A DNA stretch of 64,000 nucleotides from Methyloceanibacter methanicus. Its GTDB lineage: Bacteria; Pseudomonadota; Alphaproteobacteria; Rhizobiales; Methyloligellaceae. The stretch covers positions 376,501 through 440,500 of the forward strand of contig NZ_LPWG01000011.1 of assembly GCF_001723285.1 (NCBI RefSeq). The letters are read 5' to 3'. Shown in pieces: positions 8,604 to 17,511 of this stretch; within the stretch, counting starts at the first letter, position 1; every line of letters starts with the position of its first letter. Position numbers and translations under genes: made by a program. The notes under the pieces were generated by a model. The model worked only from the letters and a program-made list of their open reading frames with translations, was not told the origin of the DNA and did not search any database.

Positions 8604-9182
8604 TCAGCGGTTTTGACCGGGCACCCACAACACATCGGAGGCGCCCTTGTCGTTTGCGTAGCGCGCCGCGACAAACAGGAAGTCCGACAGCCGGTTGACA
8701 TAACCGACAGCCTGCGCGCTCACCGGCTCGTCGGGCCGCGCCGCGAGCGCGACGACCAGGCGCTCGGCGCGGCGGCAAACGGTACGGGCCAAATGCAAAT
8801 ACGCCGCGGCGGGCGTCCCGCCAGGCAAGACGAACGAACGGAGCGGCTCGAGCGCGCCATTCATCTCGTCGATCTCGGCTTCGAGGCGTTCGATCTGCGC
8901 CCCGCTCACGCGGAGCGCCGCCTCGCCTTTCTTCATGTCCTCAGGGAAACAGAGGTCGGCGCCGAGGTCGAAGAGGTCGTTCTGAATCCGCGACAGCATC
9001 GCGTCGAGGTCCGGGGCGAACGCACCGGTATCGAGCCGCGCGAGCCCGATGGTCGCGTTGGTCTCATCGACGGTGCCGTAGGCCTCCACGCGCAAATCGT
9101 ATTTCGCGACACGGTCGCCCGTGCCGAGCGCCGTCGTACCGTCGTCGCCGGTTCGCGTGTAGATCTTGTTGAGCTTGACCAT
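8604..9182 (-). CDS. Cob(I)alamin adenosyltransferase, PduO type
   Basis: The enzyme transfers the 5'-deoxyadenosyl group of ATP to cob(I)alamin, making adenosylcobalamin. At 192 residues it shows the ATP-binding N-terminus KIYTRTGDDGTTALG, the VDETNA motif, the RIQNDLFDLGADL helix, RTVCRRAERLVV and the C-terminal LNRLSDF-like segment (VNRLSDFLFVAAR). The start at 9182 gives the standard MVKLNKIYTRTGD. Its product is the cofactor needed by the ethylmalonyl-CoA mutase at 15.5 kb, so the location near that cluster is sensible. No cobalamin riboswitch was recognisable upstream. Confidence 0.92.
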   Translation of the reverse strand: MVKLNKIYTRTGDDGTTALGTGDRVAKYDLRVEAYGTVDETNATIGLARLDTGAFAPDLDAMLSRIQNDLFDLGADLCFPEDMKKGEAALRVSGAQIERLEAEIDEMNGALEPLRSFVLPGGTPAAAYLHLARTVCRRAERLVVALAARPDEPVSAQAVGYVNRLSDFLFVAARYANDKGASDVLWVPGQNR

Positions 9183-9270
9183 TGTGCCCCGGGTCGGGGG
9201 GCTTGCCGAACGCAAAGCCCTCGTCTTGAAGAACCAGCGTAGCCCCGTCCAACAAGGGGTCAACCCTTGC

Positions 9271-9471
9271 CTAGTGGGGACGCGTTCCCGCTAGATAGGC
9301 AATCGCCATGGCAACCAGAAGGGCGGCGAGCTGCAAAATAACGCGGGCCCGCATTAACTTCTGGCTGAGATTAGGATTTCCGCCCCGAAGCATGTTGAAC
9401 AGACCGACGACCAGAACGATGACGACGAGCGCCACGGCAAACGGCAAGATCCAGCGAAGTACGTATTCCAA
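9271..9471 (-). CDS. Twin-transmembrane small protein (HIG1-like)
   Basis: This 66-residue protein is made almost entirely of two membrane helices (residues about 7-28 and 46-63). They are separated by a short polar loop, NPNLSQKLMRARV, with the Q-L-A/V-M-R-x-R-V signature of HIG1-type and alphaproteobacterial twin-TM small proteins. Relatives are linked to respiratory complex assembly, but no role is demonstrable here. It is upstream of the cobalamin adenosyltransferase (88-base gap) on the same strand and may belong to the same transcript. Confidence 0.75.
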   Translation of the reverse strand: MEYVLRWILPFAVALVVIVLVVGLFNMLRGGNPNLSQKLMRARVILQLAALLVAMAIAYLAGTRPH

Positions 9472-9541
9472 AGAAAGCCTCCCGGCGTGCCCTTAAGTCA
9501 CGGGCAGCGTGTGGGCGCATGTGGGCGCCAAGCCGACAACT

Positions 9542-10369
9542 CTAGTTCTTCGCCGCGATAAAATCGAGCGCGCGCGCGGGCAAAACGCGCCGCAAAAAGG
9601 CGCCGGTGTAGGTCGGAACGGTCACGTAATACCGCGTTTTCGGCCACCTTGACTCAAGCGCATGAACCAGCTTCCCGCAGACGGCCTCCGGCTCCAGCTT
9701 GAACGCCATCTGTCCGCCGTCCTCCATCTTGGCGAGGCGGACCCGGTAGACATCGCGATGGGGCGAGTTCTCCATGTCGATATGGCGCTTGTAGTATTTG
9801 ATCGCCGTCTCGACGAAACGCGTGGCGATGGGGCCCGGCTCGATGAGCGTCACGTGGATGCCGGTGCCCTTGAGTTCCATCCGAAGCGTGTCGGTCAGCG
9901 CCTCGATGGCGAATTTCGAGGCGCAATAGGCGCCGCGATAGGGCGCCGCGACGAGGCCGAGAACCGAGGAGCACTGAACGATGCGTCCGTGGCCTTGCGC
10001 CCGCATCGGCGCGATCAACCGGCGCGTCAGATCGTGCCAGCCGAACACATTGGTCTCGAACTGGGCACGCAGCGCCTCGGTCGGCAGATCCTCGATCGCC
10101 CCGGCCTGCCCATAGGCACCGTTGTTGAACAGCGCGGTCAGCGTCCCGCCCGTCGCCGTCAGCACATGGTCCGCCGCCGCGGCGATGGAGTCCGGTTCGG
10201 TGTAGTCGAGATAGAGGCTCTCGACGCCGACCTCGTGCTTGAGCCGCGCCAGGTCCCCGGGTGCGCGCGCCGTGGCGAAAACGCGCCAGTCGCGGTCCCG
10301 CATCGTCTGCGCGGCGGCAAGCCCGATCCCGGACGAGCAGCCGGTGATGAGGACGGAACGCTGGGGCAT
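9542..10369 (-). CDS. Short-chain dehydrogenase/reductase (classical SDR)
   Basis: This 275-residue NAD(P)-dependent oxidoreductase has cofactor motif LITGCSSGIG, the NNGAYGQAG segment (the NNAG equivalent), the serine region QCSSVLGLV, the catalytic Y-C-A-S-K and PGPIATRF. A C-terminal extension (FLRRVLPARALDFIAAKN) is typical of SDRs acting on lipophilic substrates. The ATG at 10369 is chosen because AGAGGAGA precedes it immediately after the tspO stop codon, so the two genes are tightly linked in an operon. The substrate is not determinable. Confidence 0.88.
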   Translation of the reverse strand: MPQRSVLITGCSSGIGLAAAQTMRDRDWRVFATARAPGDLARLKHEVGVESLYLDYTEPDSIAAAADHVLTATGGTLTALFNNGAYGQAGAIEDLPTEALRAQFETNVFGWHDLTRRLIAPMRAQGHGRIVQCSSVLGLVAAPYRGAYCASKFAIEALTDTLRMELKGTGIHVTLIEPGPIATRFVETAIKYYKRHIDMENSPHRDVYRVRLAKMEDGGQMAFKLEPEAVCGKLVHALESRWPKTRYYVTVPTYTGAFLRRVLPARALDFIAAKN

Positions 10370-10379
10370 GGTCTCTCCT

Positions 10380-10871
10380 CTAGCCGGCACCGGCATTCAG
10401 CGCCCACAAAGCGAAATTCAGCCCGGCCGCGAAACCGACCCACAGAAGGTAGGGCACGAGCAGGAGCGCGGCCACGCGGCTGACCCGGTCGAAGAACACC
10501 ATCGTCAACACGATGGCCACGAGCAGCCACAAGATCACGGCGAGACCCGCGATCGGACTGTGCATGGAGAAGAAGGCGAACGACCAGGCCACGTTGAGCA
10601 CGAGCTGGATGGCAAACCAGGTCAGCGCGGTCTTCTTGTCGCCCTCCTCGGCCCGCGCGCGCCATACGAGCCATGCCGACACCGCCATCAGCGCGAACAG
10701 GATCGTCCATACGATGGGGAAGACGCTGTTGGGCGGTGTGAAGCCCGGTTTCTCGAGCGTTGCGTACCAGCCGAGATTGGGCGTGGTGAGTAGGCTGCCA
10801 AGAAGCGAGGCGGCGAAACAGACGGCCAGCGCGACGCCCAGCCCGATCAACGATTTGGTGGCCTGCGCCAT
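10380..10871 (-). CDS. tspO: TspO/MBR family tryptophan-rich sensory protein
   Basis: This 163-residue inner-membrane protein has five helices and belongs to the translocator protein family, which binds tetrapyrroles and cholesterol-like ligands. It shows LGWYATLEKPGFTPPN (the conserved W-Y-x-x-L-x-KP-x-F-x-PP), FPIVWTILFALMAVSAW, LVLNVAWSFAFF and PYLLWVGFAAGLNFALW, all family signatures. Its stop codon overlaps the leader of the SDR gene that follows. In alphaproteobacteria TspO modulates oxygen-dependent tetrapyrrole regulation; that role is family knowledge, not shown here. Confidence 0.93.
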   Translation of the reverse strand: MAQATKSLIGLGVALAVCFAASLLGSLLTTPNLGWYATLEKPGFTPPNSVFPIVWTILFALMAVSAWLVWRARAEEGDKKTALTWFAIQLVLNVAWSFAFFSMHSPIAGLAVILWLLVAIVLTMVFFDRVSRVAALLLVPYLLWVGFAAGLNFALWALNAGAG

Positions 10872-10988
10872 CGTTCAACCTCTCCCAGTGGACGCGTCCA
10901 TCAACTACACATTGCGGCTAATAACAACTTTCGCTAGAAATAGTGACAGCAAAGCTCAACTTTTCCGTGTGGCTCGAAGGGAACGCAA

Positions 10989-11801
10989 ATGAGTCAAAGC
11001 ACTTGTGCGGCGAAAAAAAGCGCCAAGGAAAACCTAGGAAAAAATCTAGACGTTCTCAGCATAATATATGTCGTTTCGTATACGCTCGGATACTCGGCGC
11101 TTGTCAAAATTTTTCCTCATGATCATAGACTTTTTACAACAGATGGACTGTTGCTCATTGGGGCAGCCTTAGTATTATTTCTAACGTCTATACGGTTCTT
11201 TTGGTCAGTTGGGGTCATAGAGGCCTGCATCGTTGAACGAATAGACAAGAGCAGCGACATAAGAGAAGACGACGGATTTAAAAAAAGAATCAGATTTATA
11301 ATGCTGTTTGACGTTCCGTGTTTGCTGGCTCACTCATTCATATTTTACGTTTTGTGCGAGTATCTATACAAAATAGCCGAATGTATCTTAGGAGACCCAG
11401 CTAAACTTGTTGAGACCGTGCAGCAATGCCCTGCTACCGAAACAATGTTTCATATTCAAATATTTTTGTTCATCTTCTCCGTGCTTCTGATCGTGAATGC
11501 GATATGGCTCTTCACATTACGCACTGAGGGCAACGAAACGTTCGCAGAGTTTTTTTGGATGATAAGCAACGCGGTAACAGCGGCGTTGTCCATCATCGTT
11601 ATTATTTTTGCTCCTTCGCACATGAGTTACACCTCGGTGATGACCCTAGGCCTTGTGCTGTTTATGGCAAACACCGTTGCTGACCTCTGGTGTTGTGCGC
11701 GCATCTACACTGTCGATCGGCTCGGGAAGCCGCGTATTTTGGGTTGTGATTGTCGGCTGTCATGGCTCAGCGCACTATTCGCAGGACGACACCAAGGCTG
11801 A
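10989..11801 (+). CDS. AT-rich orphan multi-pass membrane protein
   Basis: The protein has 270 residues and several hydrophobic spans (around LSIIYVVSYTLGYSALV, LLLIGAALVLFLTSIRFFW, IMLFDVPCLLAHSFIFYVL, IFLFIFSVLLIVNAIWLF, MISNAVTAALSIIVIIFA and VMTLGLVLFMANTVADLW), so probably five or six membrane helices. I recognise no family. Base composition is far more AT-rich than its neighbours and codon choice (ATA, AGA, TTA) is foreign, which suggests horizontal acquisition. The last 25 codons return to high GC, so the native C-terminus may have been replaced at the junction. The start is the ATG at 10989, after AAGGGAACGCAA. Confidence 0.6.
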   Translation: MSQSTCAAKKSAKENLGKNLDVLSIIYVVSYTLGYSALVKIFPHDHRLFTTDGLLLIGAALVLFLTSIRFFWSVGVIEACIVERIDKSSDIREDDGFKKRIRFIMLFDVPCLLAHSFIFYVLCEYLYKIAECILGDPAKLVETVQQCPATETMFHIQIFLFIFSVLLIVNAIWLFTLRTEGNETFAEFFWMISNAVTAALSIIVIIFAPSHMSYTSVMTLGLVLFMANTVADLWCCARIYTVDRLGKPRILGCDCRLSWLSALFAGRHQG

Positions 11802-11841
11802 TCCAAGGCTGCTGATACGTGACGAGCTCAACTGCGTGCTC

Positions 11842-13508
11842 TCATTGCTCGAGCAGACGCCTTGCGATCACATGGGCCTGGATCTCGGCCGCGCCCTCGA
11901 AGATCGACAGGATGCGCGCATCGCACAGCACCCTGCTGATCGTGTATTCGAGCGCGAAACCATTGCCGCCGTGGATCTGCAGCGCGTTGTCGGCGGCGGC
12001 CCAGGCCACGCGCGCGGCGAGGAGCTTGGCCATGCCCGCTTCCAGATCGCAGCGCTCGCCATGGTCCTTCTTGCGCGCCGAGTAGTAGGTGAGCTGACGG
12101 GCGAACAGAATCTCGGCCGCCATCATGGCGAGCTTGTCGGACACGCGCGGGAAAGTGATGATCGGCTTGCCGAACTGAACCCGCTCCATGCCGTAGCGCA
12201 GGCCGATATCGAGCGCGGATTGGGCCACGCCGATGGCGCGGGCGGCCGTCTGGATGCGCGCCGCCTCGAAGGTCTGCATGAGCTGCTTGAAGCCTTGGCC
12301 CTCGACGCCACCGAGAAGATTCGCGGCCGGCACCTCGAAGCCGTCGAAGGAAATGTCGAATTCCTTCATGCCGCGATAGCCGAGCACTTCGATCTCGCCG
12401 CCGGACATGCCGGACGCCGGGAACGGATTGTCGTCCGTGCCGCGCGGCTTCGGCGCGAGGAACATGGACAGGCCGCGATAGCCCTTCTCGTTGGGATCGG
12501 TGCGCGCGAGCACCGTCATCAGGTCGGCGCGGGCGGCGTGGGTGATCCAGGTCTTCTGGCCGGTGATCTTGTAGACGTCCCCGTCCCTCACCGCGCGCGT
12601 CGTCAGCGAGGCCAGGTCGGAGCCCGTGTTCGGCTCGGTGAAGACGGCCGTCGGCAGGACTTCGCCGCTCGCGATCTTCGGCAGCCATTCCTCTTTCTGG
12701 GCGTCCGTGCCGCCATTGTGGATCAGTTCCTCGGCGATCTCGGAGCGCGTGCCGAGCGACCCCACGCCGATATAACCGCGGGAGAGTTCCTCGGAGACGA
12801 CACACATGGCCTCCTTGCCGAGGCCGAGGCCGCCATATTCTTCCGGCAGGGTCAGCGAGAAAACGCCAAGCTCCGACATCTGATTGACCAGTTCGAGCGG
12901 AATGTACTCGTCCTTGAGGTGCCATTCCTGCGCATACGGCACCACCTCCGCCAAGGAGAAGCGGCGCATTTCGTTGCGGATTTCCTCGTAGGTCTCGTCG
13001 AGACCGGGATCGCCGAAATTGGCCGCCGCGGCGCTGTCCGCGTCTTGGATCAGCGTCGCCACACGGGCGCGCATTTCCGGCGTCACACCCTGGATCAGCG
13101 CGACCACATTGTCGGTCAGGAACGCCTCTTTCGCCGAGTCGGGCACGCCGAGCTCGTGCAGGCGCACGACCTCGCCCTGGCTCATGACGACGCCGCCGGC
13201 GAGCTGGGCCAGATATTCGCCCACGACGATCTGGGTCAGCAGTCCTTCGAACTCGCCGAAACGCCCCTCCTCGGTGGTGCGCTTGGCATATTCGGCCATC
13301 TGGCGAATGCCCTCGGCATAGGTGGTGATCCAGGCAAGGCCGTGGGCGATATGCTCTTCGCGCTCCAGCGCGGCATTGTCGATCTTGCCGTCGGGCGCGA
13401 GCTTGGCCTTGACTGCCTCGGTGGCGGCACTGTTCAGGGTTCCCGCGCCTCGGCAGCGGCATCCAAAAGCGGGAGTAGGCGGGCGGGCGTGGTTTCGGTG
13501 GCGGTCAA
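11842..13508 (-). CDS. mcd: Methylsuccinyl-CoA dehydrogenase (apparent frameshift near N-terminus)
   Basis: The enzyme oxidises (2S)-methylsuccinyl-CoA to mesaconyl-CoA in the ethylmalonyl-CoA pathway, passing electrons to ETF. It is an acyl-CoA dehydrogenase-fold protein of about 555 residues, longer than the usual 380, with the N-terminal extension typical of Mcd. Motifs include LPEEYGGLGLG, TEPNTGSDLASL, GQKTWITHAARADL, the QIHGGNGFALEY block and a C-terminal IFEGAAEIQ, where the FEG(A/T)AEIQ region is highly conserved. The natural start is TTG at 13508, after AAGGA (encoding TATETTPARLLPLLDAAAEA). The frame then breaks at the C-run 13442-13444, where one missing base joins it to GTLNSAATEAVKAKL. 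This is probably a consensus error. It is tail-adjacent to ccr. Confidence 0.9.
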
Positions 13509-13668
13509 CGTCTGGTTCCTTAAAAAACGAACGAAATCGAATTTGCCACAACGAAGCCCGACCAGCGGCGGGAGTCAAATCCCAACTGGGGTCTCAAGCA
13601 CACGCAGCGCCCGCAAACATGGCCCTGGGCCGCCGCGCGCGGCACAGTTGTGGCGCCAAACGCGCAAA

Positions 13669-13694
13669 CGCCCCGGACAGGGCTGTCCGGGGCG
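13669..13694 (-). terminator. Perfect 26-base palindrome, probable ccr terminator
   Basis: CGCCCCGGACAG at 13669-13680 is followed by GG and its exact complement at 13683-13694. It lies 56 bases past the ccr stop codon. On the minus strand it is followed by GTTTGCGCGTTT, a weak U-rich tract. It probably attenuates read-through from ccr into mcd. Confidence 0.55.
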
Positions 13695-13750
13695 CGCCGA
13701 AGGCTGTCGAAACAGCCGAACTCGGAAGATGGCGAAGCTCGGGCCAAGGT

Positions 13751-15067
13751 CTACGACTTGCCGTGCATCTCCTCGCTCGCCTCGATCACGTCCTCGAACG
13801 TGCGAAGGCCCGTGACCGGGGCGCTCACCAGCACCGACATGTTGCCGGGGCGATGCTCGTTGTTCCACATACGCATATGCGCCTTCGGGATCTGGTCCCA
13901 GGGGAACACTTCGGACATGCACGGATCGACATGACGCTCGATGACGAGCTTGTTGGCCATGCTCGCCTGCTGCAGATGCGCAAAGTGCGAGCCCTGGACG
14001 CGCTTCTGATGCATCCAGACATAGCGCGCGTCCATGGTCAGGTTGTAGCCGGTGGTACCCGCGCAGAACACGACCATGCCGCCACGCTTCACGACAAAGG
14101 TGGACACCGGGAAGGTCGCCTCGCCGGGGTGTTCGAACACGCAATCCACGTTCACGCCCTTGCCGGTAATGTCCCAAATGGCCTTGCCGAACTTGCGGCA
14201 TTCCTTGGCCCAGGCATCGTATTCCGGCGTGCCCACCTTCGGCAGCTGACCCCAGCAGTTGAAATCCTTGCGGTTGATCACGCCCTTGGCGCCCAGCGAC
14301 ATCACGAAGTCCCGCTTGTCGTCCTCGGAAACGACGCCGATGGCGTTGGCGCCCGCGGTGGCACAGAGCTGAATGGCCATGGATCCGAGGCCGCCCGAGG
14401 CGCCCCAGACCAGCACGTTGTGACCGGGTTTCAGCGTATGCGGACGGTGGCCGAACAGCATGCGGTAAGAGGTGGCGAGCGTCAGCGTATAGCAGGCCGC
14501 TTCTTCCCAGGTCAGGTGCTGCGGTCGCGGCAGGAGCTGACGGTCCTGCACACGGGCGAACTGCGCAAACGATCCGTCCGGCGTCTCGTAGCCCCAGATG
14601 CGCTGGGAGGTGGAGAACATCGGGTCGCCGCCGTTACACTCTTCGTCGTCACCATCGTCCTGGTTGCAGTGGATGACGACTTCGTCGCCGACCTTCCAGC
14701 GCTTCACCTTGGAACCGACGGCCCAGACGATACCCGATGCATCGGAACCGGCGATGTGGAACGGCTGCTTGTGGACGTCGAACACGGACATTGGCTCGCC
14801 GAGAGAGGCCCAAACACCGTTGTAGTTCACGCCGGCAGCCATCACGAGAACGAGCACGTCGTGGGAGTCCAGCTCCCAGGTCGGCACCACTTCGACCTGC
14901 ATGGCCTGATCCGGCGGACCGTGGCGGTCCTGGCGGATCGCCCAGGCATACATGTTCTTCGGCACGTGACCCAAAGGCGGAATCTCGCCGACCTCGTAGA
15001 GGTCTTTGATTTCGCCGCGCGGCGCGGCTGCATCCGCGGAAACTTCACCTATCGACATCTCATTCAT
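13751..15067 (-). CDS. ccr: Crotonyl-CoA carboxylase/reductase
   Basis: The enzyme reductively carboxylates crotonyl-CoA with NADPH and CO2 to ethylmalonyl-CoA, the signature step of the ethylmalonyl-CoA pathway. It is a 438-residue MDR-superfamily enzyme. Visible are the N-terminal GVNYNGVWASLGEP, AGSDASGIVWAVG, the Ccr-specific acidic stretch CNQDDGDDEECNGGDPM, the NADPH-binding WGASGGLGSMAIQL, and AGTTGYNLTMDARYVWMHQ near the C-terminus. The start at 15067 (MNEMSIGEVS) gives full length. It is transcribed divergently from ecm with 386 bases between, and is followed by mcd, so the three pathway-specific genes form one cluster. Confidence 0.97.
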   Translation of the reverse strand: MNEMSIGEVSADAAAPRGEIKDLYEVGEIPPLGHVPKNMYAWAIRQDRHGPPDQAMQVEVVPTWELDSHDVLVLVMAAGVNYNGVWASLGEPMSVFDVHKQPFHIAGSDASGIVWAVGSKVKRWKVGDEVVIHCNQDDGDDEECNGGDPMFSTSQRIWGYETPDGSFAQFARVQDRQLLPRPQHLTWEEAACYTLTLATSYRMLFGHRPHTLKPGHNVLVWGASGGLGSMAIQLCATAGANAIGVVSEDDKRDFVMSLGAKGVINRKDFNCWGQLPKVGTPEYDAWAKECRKFGKAIWDITGKGVNVDCVFEHPGEATFPVSTFVVKRGGMVVFCAGTTGYNLTMDARYVWMHQKRVQGSHFAHLQQASMANKLVIERHVDPCMSEVFPWDQIPKAHMRMWNNEHRPGNMSVLVSAPVTGLRTFEDVIEASEEMHGKS

Positions 15068-15215
15068 CCGGTTGTCCCCTCCAGTCCTCTATTTTTGGGG
15101 GCGCCTTTTCGCATTCGCGAGAATTGTCTTCGATCCATCTCGCGACTGCAACATGTTTACGGGCCGCAGACCACGCTGCCTGCCCGCGTTGAAAGCGCCG
15201 GGGCTCTCTTGGAAA

Positions 15216-15231
15216 TGCCCAAATTTTGGCA
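15216..15231. promoter_or_regulatory. Near-palindrome in the ccr-ecm divergent region (candidate operator)
   Basis: TGCCCAAA-TTTTGGCA reads as an inverted repeat with seven of eight positions paired. It lies in the 386-base gap (15068-15453) between divergently transcribed ccr and ecm, which otherwise holds no convincing gene. A strong AGGAGG-like stretch at about 15250 is not followed by a credible reading frame. A TetR-type regulator (CcrR) binding a palindrome upstream of ccr is known in Methylobacterium; assignment to that regulator here is a guess. Confidence 0.3.
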
Positions 15232-15453
15232 GGGCTGCCTTAATCGGTCAGGAGGGTTAGCAAAAAGAATCGCGTCTTGCCAGAGGAAGAATCGGGCAAT
15301 GCAGCGGCCGCGACCTTGCGCCCGGCGGCGTTTTTGGCGCTTTCAAAGGGCCTCCAGGGCGATTTACAACCCCGTCCAACGGCATATTGCCCGCACGCGC
15401 CGGGCATGCTTCGATGCACTGCACACGAACAGGGGACGATTTCGGCAAGAGCG

Positions 15454-17511
15454 ATGAGCGGCAAGATAGACAGCGGCAAGACAGACAGCGACAAGCCCGT
15501 GCGCGACAAACCTTGGATGTTCCGCACCTATGCCGGCCATTCGACGGCAAAGGCCTCGAACGAACTCTATCGGAAGAACCTGGCCAAGGGGCAGACGGGC
15601 CTGTCCATCGCCTTCGATCTGCCGACACAGACGGGCTACGACTCCGATTCACCGCTGGCCCGCGGCGAAGTGGGGAAGGTCGGCGTGCCGGTGTCCCATC
15701 TCGGCGACATGCGCACCCTGCTCGACGGCATCCCGCTTGGCGAGATGAACACCTCGATGACGATCAACGCGCCGGCGGCATGGCTGCTGTCGCTCTACGT
15801 CTCGCTCGCGGACGAACAGGGCACGGACAGGACCAAGCTGACCGGCACGACACAGAACGACATCATCAAGGAATATCTCTCGCGCGGCACGTATGTCTTC
15901 CCGCCGGACCCCTCCTTGCGGCTCATCAAGGACGTGATCGTGTTCACGAACCAGGAAGTGCCGAAATGGAACCCGACCAATGTGTGCTCCTACCATCTGC
16001 AGGAGGCAGGCGCGACGCCGGCGCAGGAACTCGCCTTCGCCCTCGCCACGGCGCAGGCGGTGCTGGACCGCGTCAAGGAGTCGGGCGAAGTCCCCGAGGA
16101 CAGATTTCCCAAAGTTGTCGCGGCCATCAGCTTCTTCGTGAATGCGGGCGTCCGCTTCATCACCGAGATTTCGAAGATGCGGGCCTTCGTGGACCTGTGG
16201 GACGAGATCGCCCGCGATCGTTATGGCGTCGAGGACCCGAAATTCCGCCGCTTCCGCTATGGCGTCCAGGTGAACTCCCTCGGCCTCACCGAGCCGCAGC
16301 CTGAAAACAACGTGTACCGCATTCTGTTGTCGATGCTCGCGGTGACCCTGTCGAAAAAGGCACGCGCCCGCGCGGTGCAGCTGCCTGCCTGGAACGAAGC
16401 GCTCGGCCTGCCGCGCCCCTGGGACCAGCAATGGTCGCTCCGGCTGCAGCAGATCGTGGCTTACGAGACCGACCTCCTGGAATATCAGGATATTTTCGAC
16501 GGGTCCGCGGTGATCGACCGGAAGGTCGAGGACCTGAAGGAACAGGCCCGCGAGGAACTCGCCAAGCTCGACGCCATGGGCGGGGCCGTGGCGAGCATCG
16601 ATTATATGAAGGAGGCCTTGATCGCCTCCAACGCGGCTCGCGTCGCCGATATCGAGCGTGGCGACCAGATCCTCGTGGGCGTGAACGCCTACACCGAAAC
16701 CGAACCTTCGCCCCTGGACTCCGGCGTCGAAGGTATCTTGACGGTCCCGGAATCGGTCGAATTGGAGCAGATCGCCGCGCTCCAGGCCTGGCGCCAGAAC
16801 CGCGACACCGCCGCGGCGAACCAGGCGCTAAAGGACTTGAAGGAGGCCGCAAGCGAGGGCCGCAATATCATGCCGCCCTCCATCGCCGCCGCGAAGGCCG
16901 GCGTCACCACGGGCGAATGGGGCGCGGTGCTGCGTGAGGTGTTCGGCGAATACCGGGCACCCACCGGGATCGGGGCGGCGCACGAGGTCGACGATGCCCG
17001 CATGACGGAGATCCGCGAACTCGTCAGCCAGGTCTCCGGCAAGCTCGGGCGCACACTAACCTTTGTCGTCGGCAAGCCCGGCCTTGACGGCCACTCGAAC
17101 GGCGCGGAGCAAATCGCCGTGCGGGCCGACGATGTGGGCATGAAGGTCGTCTATGACGGCATTCGGCTGACGCCCGCCGAGATCGTGGCGCAGGCCAAGG
17201 AGTCCAAGGCCCACGTGGTCGGGCTCTCGATCCTGTCGGGATCGCACGTTTCGCTCGTGCGCGACGTGGTGCAGAAGCTGCGCGAGGCCGGGATGAGCGA
17301 CGTCCCCGTCGTCGTCGGCGGCATCATCCCGCAGGAGGACGTCAACATCCTCAAGCAGTGCGGCGCGTCGGCGGTCTATACCCCGAAGGACTTCCAGCTG
17401 AACGAGATCATGACCGGCATCGTCGGTCTCGTGGATCAGAACATCGGGGCGCTCGCGGAGGCCGGTATTCCCGTGCCGCCCCTGGAGAGCAAGGAGAAGG
17501 CGCCGCTCTAG
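15454..17511 (+). CDS. ecm: (2R)-ethylmalonyl-CoA mutase
   Basis: This coenzyme B12-dependent mutase converts ethylmalonyl-CoA to methylsuccinyl-CoA in the ethylmalonyl-CoA pathway (MeaA in Methylobacterium). It has 685 residues. The N-terminal catalytic barrel has RDKPWMFRTYAGHSTA, GLSIAFDLPTQTGYDSD, GEMNTSMTINAPAAW and TGTTQNDIIKEYLSRG. The C-terminal cobalamin domain has the axial-histidine motif D-G-H-S-N-G (about residues 545-550) and the GLSILSGSHVSLV and VVVGGIIPQED segments. The SNGAEQIAVRADD wording is typical of Ecm as opposed to methylmalonyl-CoA mutase. ATG 15454 is preferred over an upstream in-frame reading that lacks homologous character. Its stop abuts the stop of the kinase-like gene on the other strand with no gap. 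Confidence 0.95.
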   Translation: MSGKIDSGKTDSDKPVRDKPWMFRTYAGHSTAKASNELYRKNLAKGQTGLSIAFDLPTQTGYDSDSPLARGEVGKVGVPVSHLGDMRTLLDGIPLGEMNTSMTINAPAAWLLSLYVSLADEQGTDRTKLTGTTQNDIIKEYLSRGTYVFPPDPSLRLIKDVIVFTNQEVPKWNPTNVCSYHLQEAGATPAQELAFALATAQAVLDRVKESGEVPEDRFPKVVAAISFFVNAGVRFITEISKMRAFVDLWDEIARDRYGVEDPKFRRFRYGVQVNSLGLTEPQPENNVYRILLSMLAVTLSKKARARAVQLPAWNEALGLPRPWDQQWSLRLQQIVAYETDLLEYQDIFDGSAVIDRKVEDLKEQAREELAKLDAMGGAVASIDYMKEALIASNAARVADIERGDQILVGVNAYTETEPSPLDSGVEGILTVPESVELEQIAALQAWRQNRDTAAANQALKDLKEAASEGRNIMPPSIAAAKAGVTTGEWGAVLREVFGEYRAPTGIGAAHEVDDARMTEIRELVSQVSGKLGRTLTFVVGKPGLDGHSNGAEQIAVRADDVGMKVVYDGIRLTPAEIVAQAKESKAHVVGLSILSGSHVSLVRDVVQKLREAGMSDVPVVVGGIIPQEDVNILKQCGASAVYTPKDFQLNEIMTGIVGLVDQNIGALAEAGIPVPPLESKEKAPL

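Noticed and set aside
9183..9270. Cobalamin riboswitch upstream of the adenosyltransferase
   Set aside because: The gap is only 88 bases and contains no recognisable B12 box. The same holds for the ecm leader.
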